Shown: positions 23,348 to 32,522, counted from the stretch's first letter. The stretch: DNA of 48,182 nucleotides from an uncultured Cellvibrio sp. (GCA_946481735.1 CAMLOU010000009.1:1-48182); one strand, 5' to 3'. Numbers and translations: made by a program. Notes: a model not told the origin generated them from the sequence alone.

Positions 23348-24117
23348 ACATGTCGGTAAACCCCTCACCGGACACCCTGGCACTGGGCGGATTTCCCTTG
23401 CTGCGCACCACGGCCACCGAACTTGCGCAGCAATTACAACGCGCGCTGGAAACCGGTGAAACGCACACCTTGTTTTTTGCCAACACCAACTTCATCGTCA
23501 AATGCCAACCGATGAAAGGTGCCATGAACGAGCCGCGCACCCTGATTGTCAACGACGGCATTGGTGTGGACATCGCCACCTGGCTGGTGCATCGCCGCAG
23601 GTTTCCGCAGAACCTCAACGGTACCGATTTTACGCCCCAGTATTTGCACAGCGTGCGCGGCAAAGCGCGGGTATTTTTATTCGGCGGTAAACCCGGTATT
23701 GCGCAACGGGCCGCGAATACCTTGAAACAAGATTTTGATGTGGACGTGGTCGGCACCTGCGACGGTTATGAGCAGGGGCGCGATCCCGAACAGGTGATTA
23801 CCGCTATCAACGCCGCCAACGCCAATATTGTGCTGGTGGCCATGGGCAACCCCATGCAGGAACAATGGATTCTTGAGCATCGCCAACACACCACGGCGAC
23901 GGTATTTATCGGCGTCGGTGCGTTACTGGATTTTCTCGCCGGGGATAAACCCCGCGCACCGCGCCTGGTGCAACGATTGCGCCTGGAGTGGTTGTATCGT
24001 TTGTGCCTTGAACCGGCACGCCTGATGCGTCGGTACACCATTGATATTGCGATATTCCTGGCGCTGTGCCTGCGCGCCGGCAAACAACAACCTGCCCGCG
24101 TACCGCTACAGGATTAA
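23344..24117 (+). CDS. gumM: GT26 glycosyltransferase, GumM-like
   Basis: A 257-residue WecG/TagA/CpsF-family enzyme. Landmarks are FFANTNFIVKCQ, LIVNDGIGVDIATWL (about residues 64-78), LNGTDFTPQYL, FLFGGKPGIAQRA, VLVAMGNPMQEQWIL and a basic C-terminus (QRLRLEWLYRL) that binds the membrane. In xanthan synthesis GumM adds the second glucose in beta-1,4 linkage, making the cellobiose unit of the backbone. It overlaps gumK by four bases (ATGA). Within this locus the glucosyltransferase role is the simplest reading. Confidence 0.88.
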   Translation: MNMSVNPSPDTLALGGFPLLRTTATELAQQLQRALETGETHTLFFANTNFIVKCQPMKGAMNEPRTLIVNDGIGVDIATWLVHRRRFPQNLNGTDFTPQYLHSVRGKARVFLFGGKPGIAQRAANTLKQDFDVDVVGTCDGYEQGRDPEQVITAINAANANIVLVAMGNPMQEQWILEHRQHTTATVFIGVGALLDFLAGDKPRAPRLVQRLRLEWLYRLCLEPARLMRRYTIDIAIFLALCLRAGKQQPARVPLQD

Positions 24118-24119
24118 GC

Positions 24120-25211
24120 ATGGAAACCTCTCACGTTTATGCAGATGGTCGCAAGGCTCGCAGCGATGCTACCCAGGCGATGCGCATTCTGGCCTCGCCG
24201 GCGTTTTCCAATGAAAAGGTGAACCCTTACAACGCCCTGCTCTATCGCGAGATGCAAAAAGCCGGCGTACCGGTGGATGAATACTCACACAGGAAAGCGC
24301 TGTTGGGACGGTATGACATCGTGCATTTTCATTGGCCCGACGGTTACATGAATGAGCGCGGTTTTGTTAAAGCCTGGCAACGCATTATGCTGTTCGTATT
24401 GATCATGACAGTGCTCAAACTCAAAGGCACCAGGATCGTATGGACCGCTCACAACGTCGCACCCCACGATGCCTTTCGTCCGCGTTTGTCCCAGCATTTT
24501 ATGAACTGGTTTATCCGGCGTTGCGATGGCCTGATCTTTATGAGCGAAGACAGCAAGCAGGCATTCTTTAAACAATATCGCGCACCTGCCGCGATCAAAT
24601 ACGCGATCATTCCCCACGGGCACTATCGCAACTCTTACCCCGCCGCCATTGACCAACAACAAGCCAAGGCAGCCCTCGGATTATTGCCCGACAAAAAAGT
24701 GTTGCTGTTTTTTGGCATGATCAAACCTTACAAAAATGTCGACAATCTTATCCGGGTTTTCAATGAAGCCAGGCTCAGCGGCTATACGCTGGTGGTGGCC
24801 GGCAGCCCGGAAACCACGGCATTAGCCAATGACATCAAGCATCTGGCCGACGCGAATCCCGATGTGCATCTATTCTTGCGATTCATTCCGGATAATGAAT
24901 TGCACACCTACCTGAGTGCAGCGGACATTGTGGTTTTGCCTTATAAAGCGATCTTTAATTCCGGCGCACTCCTCCTGGCCTTATCGTTTGATAAACCGGT
25001 GATTGCACCGCATATCGGTGCGATGGTGGTGTTACAAAAACAACTGGGCACGCAATGGATTCACAGTTACCGCGATGAATTCCAGGCACCGACCTTGCAA
25101 CAGGCGATTGCGCAACTGGAAGCGGCTGAGCGCCCGGCAGTCTGCCCGTTGGATGAATACAATTGGGATCATTTGGCTGATGCAACGGTGAAGTTGTATC
25201 AGCGTTTATAA
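24120..25211 (+). CDS. gumI: GumI-like beta-mannosyltransferase (GT94)
   Basis: A 363-residue GT-B glycosyltransferase. Conserved blocks shared with my recollection of GumI include YDIVHFHWPDGY, IVWTAHNVAPHDA, IPHGHYRNSYP, LFFGMIKPYKNVDNLIRVF and VVLPYKAIFNSGALLLALSF. GumI adds the terminal beta-mannose to glucuronic acid, completing the pentasaccharide. A short N-terminal extension (about 20 residues) precedes the core at MRILASPAF. Two bases separate it from gumM. The family is fairly secure; the exact sugar is inferred from locus content. Confidence 0.85.
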   Translation: METSHVYADGRKARSDATQAMRILASPAFSNEKVNPYNALLYREMQKAGVPVDEYSHRKALLGRYDIVHFHWPDGYMNERGFVKAWQRIMLFVLIMTVLKLKGTRIVWTAHNVAPHDAFRPRLSQHFMNWFIRRCDGLIFMSEDSKQAFFKQYRAPAAIKYAIIPHGHYRNSYPAAIDQQQAKAALGLLPDKKVLLFFGMIKPYKNVDNLIRVFNEARLSGYTLVVAGSPETTALANDIKHLADANPDVHLFLRFIPDNELHTYLSAADIVVLPYKAIFNSGALLLALSFDKPVIAPHIGAMVVLQKQLGTQWIHSYRDEFQAPTLQQAIAQLEAAERPAVCPLDEYNWDHLADATVKLYQRL

Positions 25212-25257
25212 GCGACCCGCTATGTTATTTTTTACTCCTTTTGATCGATAAACCTAC

Positions 25258-26745
25258 ATGACATTAAAACAACGTTTGGGCCGCAGTACAATCTGGATGA
25301 GCGCGGCGGCCAGTGGTAACAGCGTCGTCAGCTTTCTGATTTTCATCGTCCTTTCACGCATCCTCGCCCCGGCTGAAATCGGCCTGGTCGCCTTTGCCTT
25401 GATTGTGGTAGAAGCAGGGAAAATTATCGTCAACGCCGGCTTTCCCCAGGCGATTGTGCAGCGGCAATTATGGGACGATGTCTACGCCTCAACCTGCTTT
25501 CACCTCAACATGGTCTTCGCCTTACTGATCAGCGCACTGATTTTCTTTATCGGTGTGCCGCTGGTTGAAGCCTATTATGAACCCGATGCAGGCCCCATCC
25601 TGGAAGTCCTGTCGGTGATTTTTTTTATTGAGGGCGCCAAGGCAGTCCACGAAGGAAAATTAAAGCGGGAGTTTGCTTTTCAAGTGATTGCCATTCGCAT
25701 GGTGGTCGCGGGCTTGCTGTCGGGTGCGGTGGGTATTTATCTGGCAATAAATGGTTTTGGTGTCTGGGCCTTGGTGTGGCAACAATTGATCAACCACAGT
25801 GTTATCACCCTGTTTACCCTGGTGGCGTCGCGTTGGGTACCGCGTCTGGTGTTCTCCAAGGAAGACTGCAAGCAGCTGTTAACATTTTCCTCACCGCTGA
25901 TGGCGGCACAATTGATCGGCAATATCAGCTCCAAGATTTTTGAAGTCCTGATCGGGGTAATGATTGGGCCAGCTGCCCTGGGATTTTTCCGCGTCGGTGG
26001 GCGCGCGCTGTTTATCTTGCAAGAGATTGTGCTCAAGCCTTTTGAACAGACGGTACTGTCGGCGCTGTCGCGCATTCCCGAGCGCGACCAACAGGCAGCG
26101 GGCACGCTACGGGTGATCAAGATCAGTGCCTACCTGACCTTCCCGATATTTTTTGGCGCGGCGGCCATAGGGCCGGAATTTATTATCTTTGCGTTTGGCG
26201 AAAAGTGGGCGCTCAGCGGCCAGATCATGACAGTCCTCGCGTTGGGTACTGCACCGCTGGTGATCGGTTTTCAGATCAATGCTGCGCTCACTGCCAGTGG
26301 CAACTCGCGCATGGTTATGGCGCTGGCCAGTATTGTTTTTGTGATTAACTGCGGGCTGGGGCTGGCCTCGGTATCATTCGGTTTGATCGCCGCTGCCTAC
26401 GGTTTTGCGGTGCGAAGTTACCTGACGATATTTTTTAACATGTACTTTTTCCGCAAGGTGTTTGGTATAGCGATTCTGCGGGTGATTAAATCCGTTGCGG
26501 CGTCCTTTTGTGCATCGCTGATCATGTTAGCCAGTGTCGCGGGGCTCAAATTGACGGCCATCAGTGAACTGCCGGTGGCCTTGAGCATGATCAGCCTGGC
26601 GGCCATCGGCGGCTTGGTCTATGTGATATTGATGATCACAGTATTTCGCGCGGAGACGCGGAATTTCTTTGGCGAAAGTATTGATATGGTTCCGCAAAAG
26701 GTACGGCCCGCCGCTATCAAAGTACGCCAACTGCTGCGGCTCTAA
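25258..26745 (+). CDS. gumJ: Oligosaccharide flippase, GumJ-like (Wzx, MOP superfamily)
   Basis: A 495-residue membrane protein with about 12-14 helices, beginning LGRSTIWMSAAASGNSVVSF and carrying the family-typical FLIFIVLSRILAPAEIGL and GFPQAIVQR. It would move the completed lipid-linked unit across the inner membrane for polymerisation. The gap of 46 bases before it is the largest in the second half of the operon but holds no promoter I can recognise. It is the last rightward gene; the leftward gumL converges on it. Confidence 0.88.
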   Translation: MTLKQRLGRSTIWMSAAASGNSVVSFLIFIVLSRILAPAEIGLVAFALIVVEAGKIIVNAGFPQAIVQRQLWDDVYASTCFHLNMVFALLISALIFFIGVPLVEAYYEPDAGPILEVLSVIFFIEGAKAVHEGKLKREFAFQVIAIRMVVAGLLSGAVGIYLAINGFGVWALVWQQLINHSVITLFTLVASRWVPRLVFSKEDCKQLLTFSSPLMAAQLIGNISSKIFEVLIGVMIGPAALGFFRVGGRALFILQEIVLKPFEQTVLSALSRIPERDQQAAGTLRVIKISAYLTFPIFFGAAAIGPEFIIFAFGEKWALSGQIMTVLALGTAPLVIGFQINAALTASGNSRMVMALASIVFVINCGLGLASVSFGLIAAAYGFAVRSYLTIFFNMYFFRKVFGIAILRVIKSVAASFCASLIMLASVAGLKLTAISELPVALSMISLAAIGGLVYVILMITVFRAETRNFFGESIDMVPQKVRPAAIKVRQLLRL

Positions 26746-26939
26746 GGTTATCGGCCGCTGAAAATGCCATGGCGAAGCCTGCGCATTCCCGGCGGCCTAA
26801 CAAACCGGGGTGTTACAGAAAGTCAGTGCACCAGCGTCAATACCTGCGGCAGGTATTGTTGAAGTTGGAGAAACATTTTTCAATATGGGCGGAATGCCCG
26901 CGTCTTTTTCTGCATTGCTAACGCCGGTGCAACGGTTTA
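26746..26939. other. Convergent gap between the two gum operons
   Basis: A 194-base gap. It contains a perfect 9-bp palindrome AATACCTGC-G-GCAGGTATT (26839-26857) without a T-run, and a weak GGGC-GGAAT-GCCC stem (26887-26899) followed by TTTTT that could stop rightward transcription. Neither is a convincing strong terminator. Confidence 0.4.
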
Positions 26940-27764
26940 TTAATTCCACAACTCCAGCGGAAATGCATACATCAGGGCGGTATGATCGTAGCGGATCGCG
27001 GGAGCGCCACCCATCTCCAAACCTTCATCCAATGAATTTGCAAAACTGAATTCCGTTTCAGTTCGCCCGCTGCCAAAGTAGTAATCCTTGTATTTGAATA
27101 AATCTTCCGTTTGCGACAAGCGGACATAACGCGCCGGAATGCCGAAGGCTTCCGCAATAATTAGACCGTGTAGCGAACTCGCCAGCACAAACTTCGCTTT
27201 CAGGATTTTATTGATGACGATATTCCAGCCCCATAAAGGTGACACCAGCTTGGGGTGGTTACTGACCAGCGGCAAGTCATGCAAGTTGGGCACGACGACA
27301 TAATCGTCTTCGGCGGCAGCGGCAAAACGGTTTTTAAAAATGTAAGGTAAAAGCAATGCCGGATCGCCATAAACATCCGGCACAACAATGCCGCGTTTGC
27401 GCAGGAATTCCGCTGTCAGCGGGCCGCGCACCGCGTGCACTTTCAGATCGGTTGCTGTGAATTCTTTTTCAGGAATCTTGCCGTTCCAGCCGGAGCCCCA
27501 CACATTGTCGCCGCTCTGGGCGAAATGCAGGATCGAACCGATAGCCAGCAAGCGCGCCGGATCACGCACCTGGTCATCAAGGCTCAAGCCGTGAAACGCC
27601 AGCATCTGGCGCGTCACAATATCGGATAATCGATCACCGAAATTAACGCTGCCATTGCTCGGCGACCAGTGAAACAGGTCCACATGCGGATAAGGCAAAC
27701 GCCCCGCTAACGGCGTCGATGAATGGGTGAGATTTTTGGCCAGTGTGGACAATTTTGCTAACAC
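26940..27764 (-). CDS. gumL: GumL-like pyruvyl (ketal) transferase
   Basis: A 274-residue polysaccharide pyruvyl transferase family protein. Matches to GumL as I recall it are VNFGDRLSDIV, GDNVWGSGWNGKIP, VHAVRGPLTAEFL, DVYGDPALLLPY, ASSLHGLIIAEAFGIPA and DLFKYKDYYFGSGRTE. GumL puts a pyruvate ketal from phosphoenolpyruvate on the terminal mannose, giving the polymer acidic groups. The start is GTG 27764 with GAGGTG upstream. It is the last gene of the leftward operon, 55 bases after the outer-membrane barrel gene. Confidence 0.9.
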   Translation of the reverse strand: MLAKLSTLAKNLTHSSTPLAGRLPYPHVDLFHWSPSNGSVNFGDRLSDIVTRQMLAFHGLSLDDQVRDPARLLAIGSILHFAQSGDNVWGSGWNGKIPEKEFTATDLKVHAVRGPLTAEFLRKRGIVVPDVYGDPALLLPYIFKNRFAAAAEDDYVVVPNLHDLPLVSNHPKLVSPLWGWNIVINKILKAKFVLASSLHGLIIAEAFGIPARYVRLSQTEDLFKYKDYYFGSGRTETEFSFANSLDEGLEMGGAPAIRYDHTALMYAFPLELWN

Positions 27765-27819
27765 GTTTTCACCTCAATGGAAAAAATAATTCATGCGTTA
27801 AATAATGAATGACCTATCG

Positions 27820-28986
27820 CTAGTATCGAAAGGATAAACCCAGGATTGCCTGCGATGAGGTGTAGGTGCGATAGGCGAGCGGTGAATCCCGATCAACCCA
27901 ACGCGTATCCAGACGAATAGAAAAATAGTCAGAGAACTGATACGTCATCTGTAAAGGTGACGCGCTGTATACCTTTTCATCGCGATCCGGACCGGGGCTG
28001 TCGTCCTGATATTGTTGTTGAATGTAGTTGACATCGGCACCGACATTGATCTTGGGAGTCCACTGCCATTGCACACCGGCGAATAAGGTATGAGTACCCG
28101 CAGGAGAATCAGACGTTTCACCCACTGCCGGCTCGCGATAAGAATAACCGCCATTGAATTCGGTTTTTTCCGTTGCTGCCCAGCTTGCTTCCAGGATCGC
28201 GAGCACACCCGTGCCATCGTTCACCACACCATCGCGGTTATAGTAAGCGAGCGTTGCGGTGAGATTGGTTTTGGCGGAGGTTTCCCAAACTGTTTCCAGT
28301 TCCGCCTGTTGGTATTCAAAATCCAGGTCTTCAAACGGCTCAAGAATATCCGGATCATCAACTGGCAAACCAATCTCCTGATTCGGATAGGTGCGCTCAC
28401 CATAACGAACGCGCAAGAAGAGTGTGGACTGAATGCCGGTTTTGTAACCCGCTTCGACGTAACCTTCTTCTTCATCAAAATCCAGGCCTTCGCGCAAACC
28501 ATTAGAGTGGGTTTGCTCTGCCTGGCGACCGCCAATACCCAGGGTTAAACGGTGGCCGGCGCCATAGCTGATCAGTGCGTGGGCTTCGTCGCGTTTCACG
28601 ATGTCCTTGTCCTGGAATTCCAGGCGATCCACTGGATATGAATCGCGCATCCATTCCAGACGCGACTTCAACCGATTACCCCATTGTCCTTGCCAGGTAA
28701 CACGCCCTTCGTTGAGCGTGGCATCCAGATCGGGACGGTCGGCATGATCGTATTGCGACACTTGCCAACGCGCGATAAAACGCTGGCGGCTGAGGGTTTT
28801 ATCCAGCGCAACAAACGCCGAGGATACGGTGATCTGCTCCGAATCTTCCTCGGGCGTGCGCGCATAATTGCTGTCCCACAATTGCCGCACCGAAGCGCCG
28901 GCAGAGAACAGGTCAGTTTGTGCCGCCGCCGGCATCGCCACCGCTACACATAAAGGTAATACACGAAAAGCTAATGAATCCCGCAT
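27820..28986 (-). CDS. Outer-membrane beta-barrel protein of the EPS locus (EpsL-like)
   Basis: A 388-residue protein with a signal peptide (cut near AAAQ, residue 23) and a repeating pattern of amphipathic beta-strands with aromatic girdles ending in a terminal strand (SSQAILGLSFRY), so it is an outer-membrane barrel, probably of 16-18 strands. Similar barrels accompany other EPS loci (the EpsL-type proteins). Xanthomonas gum has no direct counterpart, so it may be an additional secretion pore or anchor for the polymer. The start at 28986 is preferred; in-frame codons upstream overlap gumD. Only 17 bases separate it from gumD. Confidence 0.72.
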   Translation of the reverse strand: MRDSLAFRVLPLCVAVAMPAAAQTDLFSAGASVRQLWDSNYARTPEEDSEQITVSSAFVALDKTLSRQRFIARWQVSQYDHADRPDLDATLNEGRVTWQGQWGNRLKSRLEWMRDSYPVDRLEFQDKDIVKRDEAHALISYGAGHRLTLGIGGRQAEQTHSNGLREGLDFDEEEGYVEAGYKTGIQSTLFLRVRYGERTYPNQEIGLPVDDPDILEPFEDLDFEYQQAELETVWETSAKTNLTATLAYYNRDGVVNDGTGVLAILEASWAATEKTEFNGGYSYREPAVGETSDSPAGTHTLFAGVQWQWTPKINVGADVNYIQQQYQDDSPGPDRDEKVYSASPLQMTYQFSDYFSIRLDTRWVDRDSPLAYRTYTSSQAILGLSFRY

Positions 28987-29003
28987 TGAACAATATCCCG
29001 ATA

Positions 29004-30458
29004 TCAATAGGCGTGTTGACCAACAAAGCCCTTGAATACCGTCATCCACAGGATTTTCAAATCCATCAGCAAGGACCAATTGCGAATGTATTCCAGATCG
29101 TAGGCGATCCGGCCGGACATCTTGTCGAGCGTTTCTGTTTCGCCACGGAAGCCATTGATTTGTGCCAGGCCGGTGATGCCGGGTTTTACCTTGTGGCGCA
29201 ACATATAACCCTTGATCTGGCTGCGATAAAATTCATTGTGCGACACCGCGTGCGGACGCGGTCCTACTAACGACATACTGCCGGACAACACATTAAATAG
29301 TTGCGGCAATTCATCCAGGGATGTACGCCGTAAAAATCCGCCGAAAGGAGTCACCCTTGGATCTTGCTTGCGCGCCTGCGGCACATCTTCGCCATCTTCA
29401 CACACCGTCATCGAACGGAATTTCCAGACTTTAATCCGTTCGCCACGCATACCGTATCGGGTTTGTTTGAAGAACACCGGCCCCGGTGACGACAACTTCA
29501 CACCCAGCGCGATGATCAACATTGGCAGCGCCAATGCGATCATCAAACCGGTGCCGAGAATGATGTCTTCCATACGTTTCGCCCAACCGTTATCCACCAT
29601 GGGCGAGTCGTAGATACTCAAGGCCGGAATCCCTTGCAGGCAGGTCAAACGCGAATGCAACAAATCAAAGTTGAACACATCCGGAATCAGATAAGCAGAC
29701 ACGGTGGTATCAGCAAGGCGTGCGATTAACGAATGCGTACGCAATTCAGCGCGCATCGGCAAGGTAATAAACACAATATCAATCTTGCTATCGCGGGCGT
29801 CGGCATAAAGTTGTTCAAAACCGCCACGAATAGTGGTGTCATTTTCATTGAGGCGACGCGTCGGATCTTCGGTGCCTTGACGGTCATCGTAATAGCCGAC
29901 GACGCGATAACCCATCCACGGCATACCGCGCATGGATTTTGCCACCCGCGAGCCGAGATTATTCGCGCCGACAATTGCAACGCGACGCGGCTCGGTGGGT
30001 TTTGAACGCAAACGTGTCAACAGTGCGCGACGCGCCCAGTGCAAACCGATCATGATCGCCGGCGTGGCAATCATCCAGGTGAAGATGGCTTGTAGATTGA
30101 CATCGCGAAAAATATAAATCGTCAAGGCCGCCACGCTGACTGCCAATGCTGTGCCCACCCAGGCACCCATCAACCGATACGCCAGGCTTTCGGTAGAGTG
30201 GCCGCGCCACAGGTAATACACTTCATTACCTTCCGCAAAAAAGCCAAAGATGATGACCGCACTGATGCCCAACGCGGTGTAGGAATTGGTCCAGACCAGC
30301 TCCATACTGCTGAGCGTAACCCAGAGGATAAACACAATCAGAAAACTATCCAGCGCACGAAACAGTGCGAGGATTTTTGAATGATGAAGCCGTATAACAG
30401 GTGGCTGACTGGATACAACCGGGGTCCCCGAAATACCTGGTATTTGTTGACTGCCCAT
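29004..30458 (-). CDS. gumD: GumD-like undecaprenyl-phosphate glucose-1-phosphate transferase
   Basis: A 484-residue polyprenyl-phosphate hexose-1-phosphate transferase (WcaJ/GumD family). Four to five N-terminal helices and a CoA-binding-like domain (about 130-250, VAIVGANNLGSRVAKSM) lead into the C-terminal catalytic domain with SSPGPVFFKQTRYGMRGE, KVWKFRSM, FLRRTSLDELPQLFNVL, MSLVGPRPH and KPGITGLAQINGFRG. It starts each repeat unit by placing glucose-1-phosphate on the lipid. ATG 30458 is chosen because GGAGG sits five bases before it; ATG 30470 and TTG 30509 are in frame but poorly placed. It leads the leftward operon. Confidence 0.92.
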   Translation of the reverse strand: MGSQQIPGISGTPVVSSQPPVIRLHHSKILALFRALDSFLIVFILWVTLSSMELVWTNSYTALGISAVIIFGFFAEGNEVYYLWRGHSTESLAYRLMGAWVGTALAVSVAALTIYIFRDVNLQAIFTWMIATPAIMIGLHWARRALLTRLRSKPTEPRRVAIVGANNLGSRVAKSMRGMPWMGYRVVGYYDDRQGTEDPTRRLNENDTTIRGGFEQLYADARDSKIDIVFITLPMRAELRTHSLIARLADTTVSAYLIPDVFNFDLLHSRLTCLQGIPALSIYDSPMVDNGWAKRMEDIILGTGLMIALALPMLIIALGVKLSSPGPVFFKQTRYGMRGERIKVWKFRSMTVCEDGEDVPQARKQDPRVTPFGGFLRRTSLDELPQLFNVLSGSMSLVGPRPHAVSHNEFYRSQIKGYMLRHKVKPGITGLAQINGFRGETETLDKMSGRIAYDLEYIRNWSLLMDLKILWMTVFKGFVGQHAY

Positions 30459-30497
30459 AACTACCTCCATGCGCGTTACTGCTTTAACTTTCCAGCT

Positions 30498-30513
30498 TGC
30501 ATTTTTCAAGCCA
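30498..30513 (-). promoter_or_regulatory. Candidate sigma-54 promoter of the gumD operon
   Basis: Minus strand TGGCTTGAAAAATGCA has the complete TGGC -24 core and TGCA -12 core with exactly 10 bases between GG and GC. Transcription would begin near 30487, about 30 bases before the gumD ATG. No copy of the TTAC-N8-GTAA dyad was found upstream. Confidence 0.55.
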
Positions 30514-31448
30514 GAGATGGATATGTATGCAAACAGCGTGAGACAAGTCTCGTCGGCAACGGAAAAGGTACTAAAAAAACTGTTCTAAAATACTTTTCCT
30601 GCCACCACCGTTTACCGTAGTGATTTCGCTGCAAGTCGTTCGCCCCACTTTAAGGCACTTTTACGACCCTACGCCCACAAAATGAAACCATTCGAATTCA
30701 ATTTTGTTGTTAGAGTTGTTAACCATAACGTTTAAAACTGCTGACCTGTTTAATGAAACCTCTACTACATTTGACGCGCCAACCTCCACTTATCATCAGG
30801 TTAACCTTTTACGCCTCGATACCAATCGTATTTCCTTACCCGGATTTTTAATAGCAAACCTTTCCTTTGCCGGTAAAGCAAACCTTGCGAATATGGACGC
30901 GATGAACATCAAAAAAACACAGGAAGGACTTCTCACTTTCTTGCGCTTGGCGCCTCAAAAAAACGTCAGCATTTTTTACACCGCGTTTACCTGATCGCCA
31001 GATCGATTGGTGGGGCCTAGCTTGCATTCACGGCTTAGCGCCTTCTGTTCGCTGCCACTCACTAACGCAAGAGAAAAGTTAATCTGTGAACCAGATGCAC
31101 AGCGGATTAAAACGCTGAATCATGTCCAACTGATGAATGCGTGAATATTTTCCTCGGCTTTTTTGGATGAAATGTTTTAATGCAAATTGCCGTGACGCAA
31201 AACAGGATATGCATCACAATCGCTGGCACCTAAGGTGTCTTGTGAGAAAATTTTCGTTCAGGTTTTCAATTGATCGGCTATTTCATAAATGCCGGAGATA
31301 TCCCGGGACGCTGGAGATAAAAAGTCCGTCTCCGGGCAGGTCTGGCATTTTTTTACTAACTGGTTTAAGGTTCGCCTTCGGAAACGAAACGGCTGCGGCA
31401 GGTATTGCCGGCGCCAGTATCAAGGATTCACCACTCAAGGAAGAATGT
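30514..31448. other. Long region without a supported gene
   Basis: About 935 bases upstream of gumD and of the next rightward gene. A 96-codon frame at 30704-30994 has no good ribosome binding site and an unconvincing composition, and the in-frame extension of the next gene (from 31137) has no start signal. The region must contain promoters in both directions, but apart from the sigma-54 candidate at its left edge none stands out. Confidence 0.45.
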
Positions 31449-31985
31449 ATGCGCTATCTCGCCCTCTGTTGGCTGGCCGTCTGCCTGCTGATCCCCCTGA
31501 CATCCCACGCCTGTGAACACCTGCAAGCCAAGGTGGACCGCTACACGCAATTGAAGCGTGCCGGCGGTAGCGCCAAGCAAATGAATCGCTGGCAAGCACA
31601 ACGCAAAATCTATTCTGAACGGTATCGTGAATGCCTGCGTGCGCAACCGGTTATGCACCGGGCCACCGGAACCGCATCACGCAAACGCAGCAAACCCGAT
31701 ACGCAAAAATTGCGCAAGGTTGAAAGTGATCATCCGGTAGTGCAGAAGTTGTTGGCTACCTGCAATTTCTGGATCAGCAGCTACAACCGCCAACCATCGC
31801 CGGAAAATAAAACCTACCGCGATACGGCGTGCCGCGCCCTGGATGATGCGCAACGTCATCCGCCCAGCCTTGCGGATAATCAACAACGTCAACGCTCGCT
31901 GAAGGAATGCATCAAGCCCGGCAACTTGCTTGACGATGATGTGCGCGATTGCATGGCGGGAAAACGCGAGCCTGACTGGCAATAA
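31449..31985 (+). CDS. Small secreted Cys-containing protein of unknown function
   Basis: A 178-residue protein. The signal peptide (LALCWLAVCLLIPLTSHA, to about residue 19) leads to a very basic, helical mature part with spaced cysteines (CEHL, RECLRAQ, ATCNFW, DTACRAL, KECIKPG, RDCMAGK), suggesting periplasmic disulfides. ATG 31449 has AAGGAAGA upstream, and the signal peptide begins exactly there. I do not recognise the family, and neighbours give no clue. Confidence 0.75.
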   Translation: MRYLALCWLAVCLLIPLTSHACEHLQAKVDRYTQLKRAGGSAKQMNRWQAQRKIYSERYRECLRAQPVMHRATGTASRKRSKPDTQKLRKVESDHPVVQKLLATCNFWISSYNRQPSPENKTYRDTACRALDDAQRHPPSLADNQQRQRSLKECIKPGNLLDDDVRDCMAGKREPDWQ

Positions 31986-32035
31986 ACGTAGCGTGTCTTT
32001 AAAATCCTCGGTCATTTGATGAACGAGCGGACACG

Positions 32036-32521
32036 ATGAGCGATTCACTGCAAACCCTGTTGGATACCCTGCCCCAGATCGGCGCGGTACGCTGGATAGC
32101 AACGCGCCCGGCACGCGGTGCCGCGATGGAAATTCGTGCAGAAGTAGACGCGGTGGCCGGAGCAGGTTTGCGCGGTGATCGCTATGCCAGTCGCAACGGC
32201 AAACGGCAGGTCACGTTGATTCAGTGGGAGCATCTTGCCGTCATTGGCAGCTTACTCGGCCAGGCGGCCATTGCACCGGAATTATTGCGTCGCAACATCG
32301 CCGTGGCCGGATTAAATTTACTGGCGCTGAAGAATAAACAGTTTGTTATTGGCGATGCGCTATTGGAGTACACCGGTTTGTGTCATCCCTGCTCACAAAT
32401 GGAAACGCGTTTTGGCCCCGGTGGTTACAACGCCGTGCGCGGCCATGGCGGCATCACGGCGCGCGTTATTGAGAGTGGTGTCATTCGCGTGGGCGATAAT
32501 GTACGCGTGTCAGGCAATTAA
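32036..32521 (+). CDS. MOSC-domain protein
   Basis: A 161-residue MOSC domain on its own. Motifs are GLRGDRYA (about 43-50), RQVTLIQWEHL, ELLRRNIAVAGLNLLAL, the Cys-containing CHPCSQME (about 117-124) and GHGGITARVIESGVIRVGD. MOSC domains carry sulfur on a conserved Cys and occur in molybdenum-cofactor sulfurases and in YiiM-type N-hydroxylated-compound reductases. As a single domain, the precise substrate is open. The stop lies one base from the convergent yceH stop. Confidence 0.88.
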   Translation: MSDSLQTLLDTLPQIGAVRWIATRPARGAAMEIRAEVDAVAGAGLRGDRYASRNGKRQVTLIQWEHLAVIGSLLGQAAIAPELLRRNIAVAGLNLLALKNKQFVIGDALLEYTGLCHPCSQMETRFGPGGYNAVRGHGGITARVIESGVIRVGDNVRVSGN

Positions 32522-32522
32522 T

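Noticed and set aside
26839..26857. Perfect palindrome AATACCTGC-G-GCAGGTATT as terminator of the gum operons
   Set aside because: It has no T-run on either strand, so it does not meet the pattern of an intrinsic terminator.
10429..26896. Shared 13-mer TATGGGCGGAATG near 10429 and 26884
   Set aside because: A repeat of this length is expected by chance several times in a window of this size, and the flanks do not match.
30704..30994. 96-codon rightward frame upstream of gumD
   Set aside because: No ribosome binding site, no signal or domain, and low-complexity composition; left out as unsupported.
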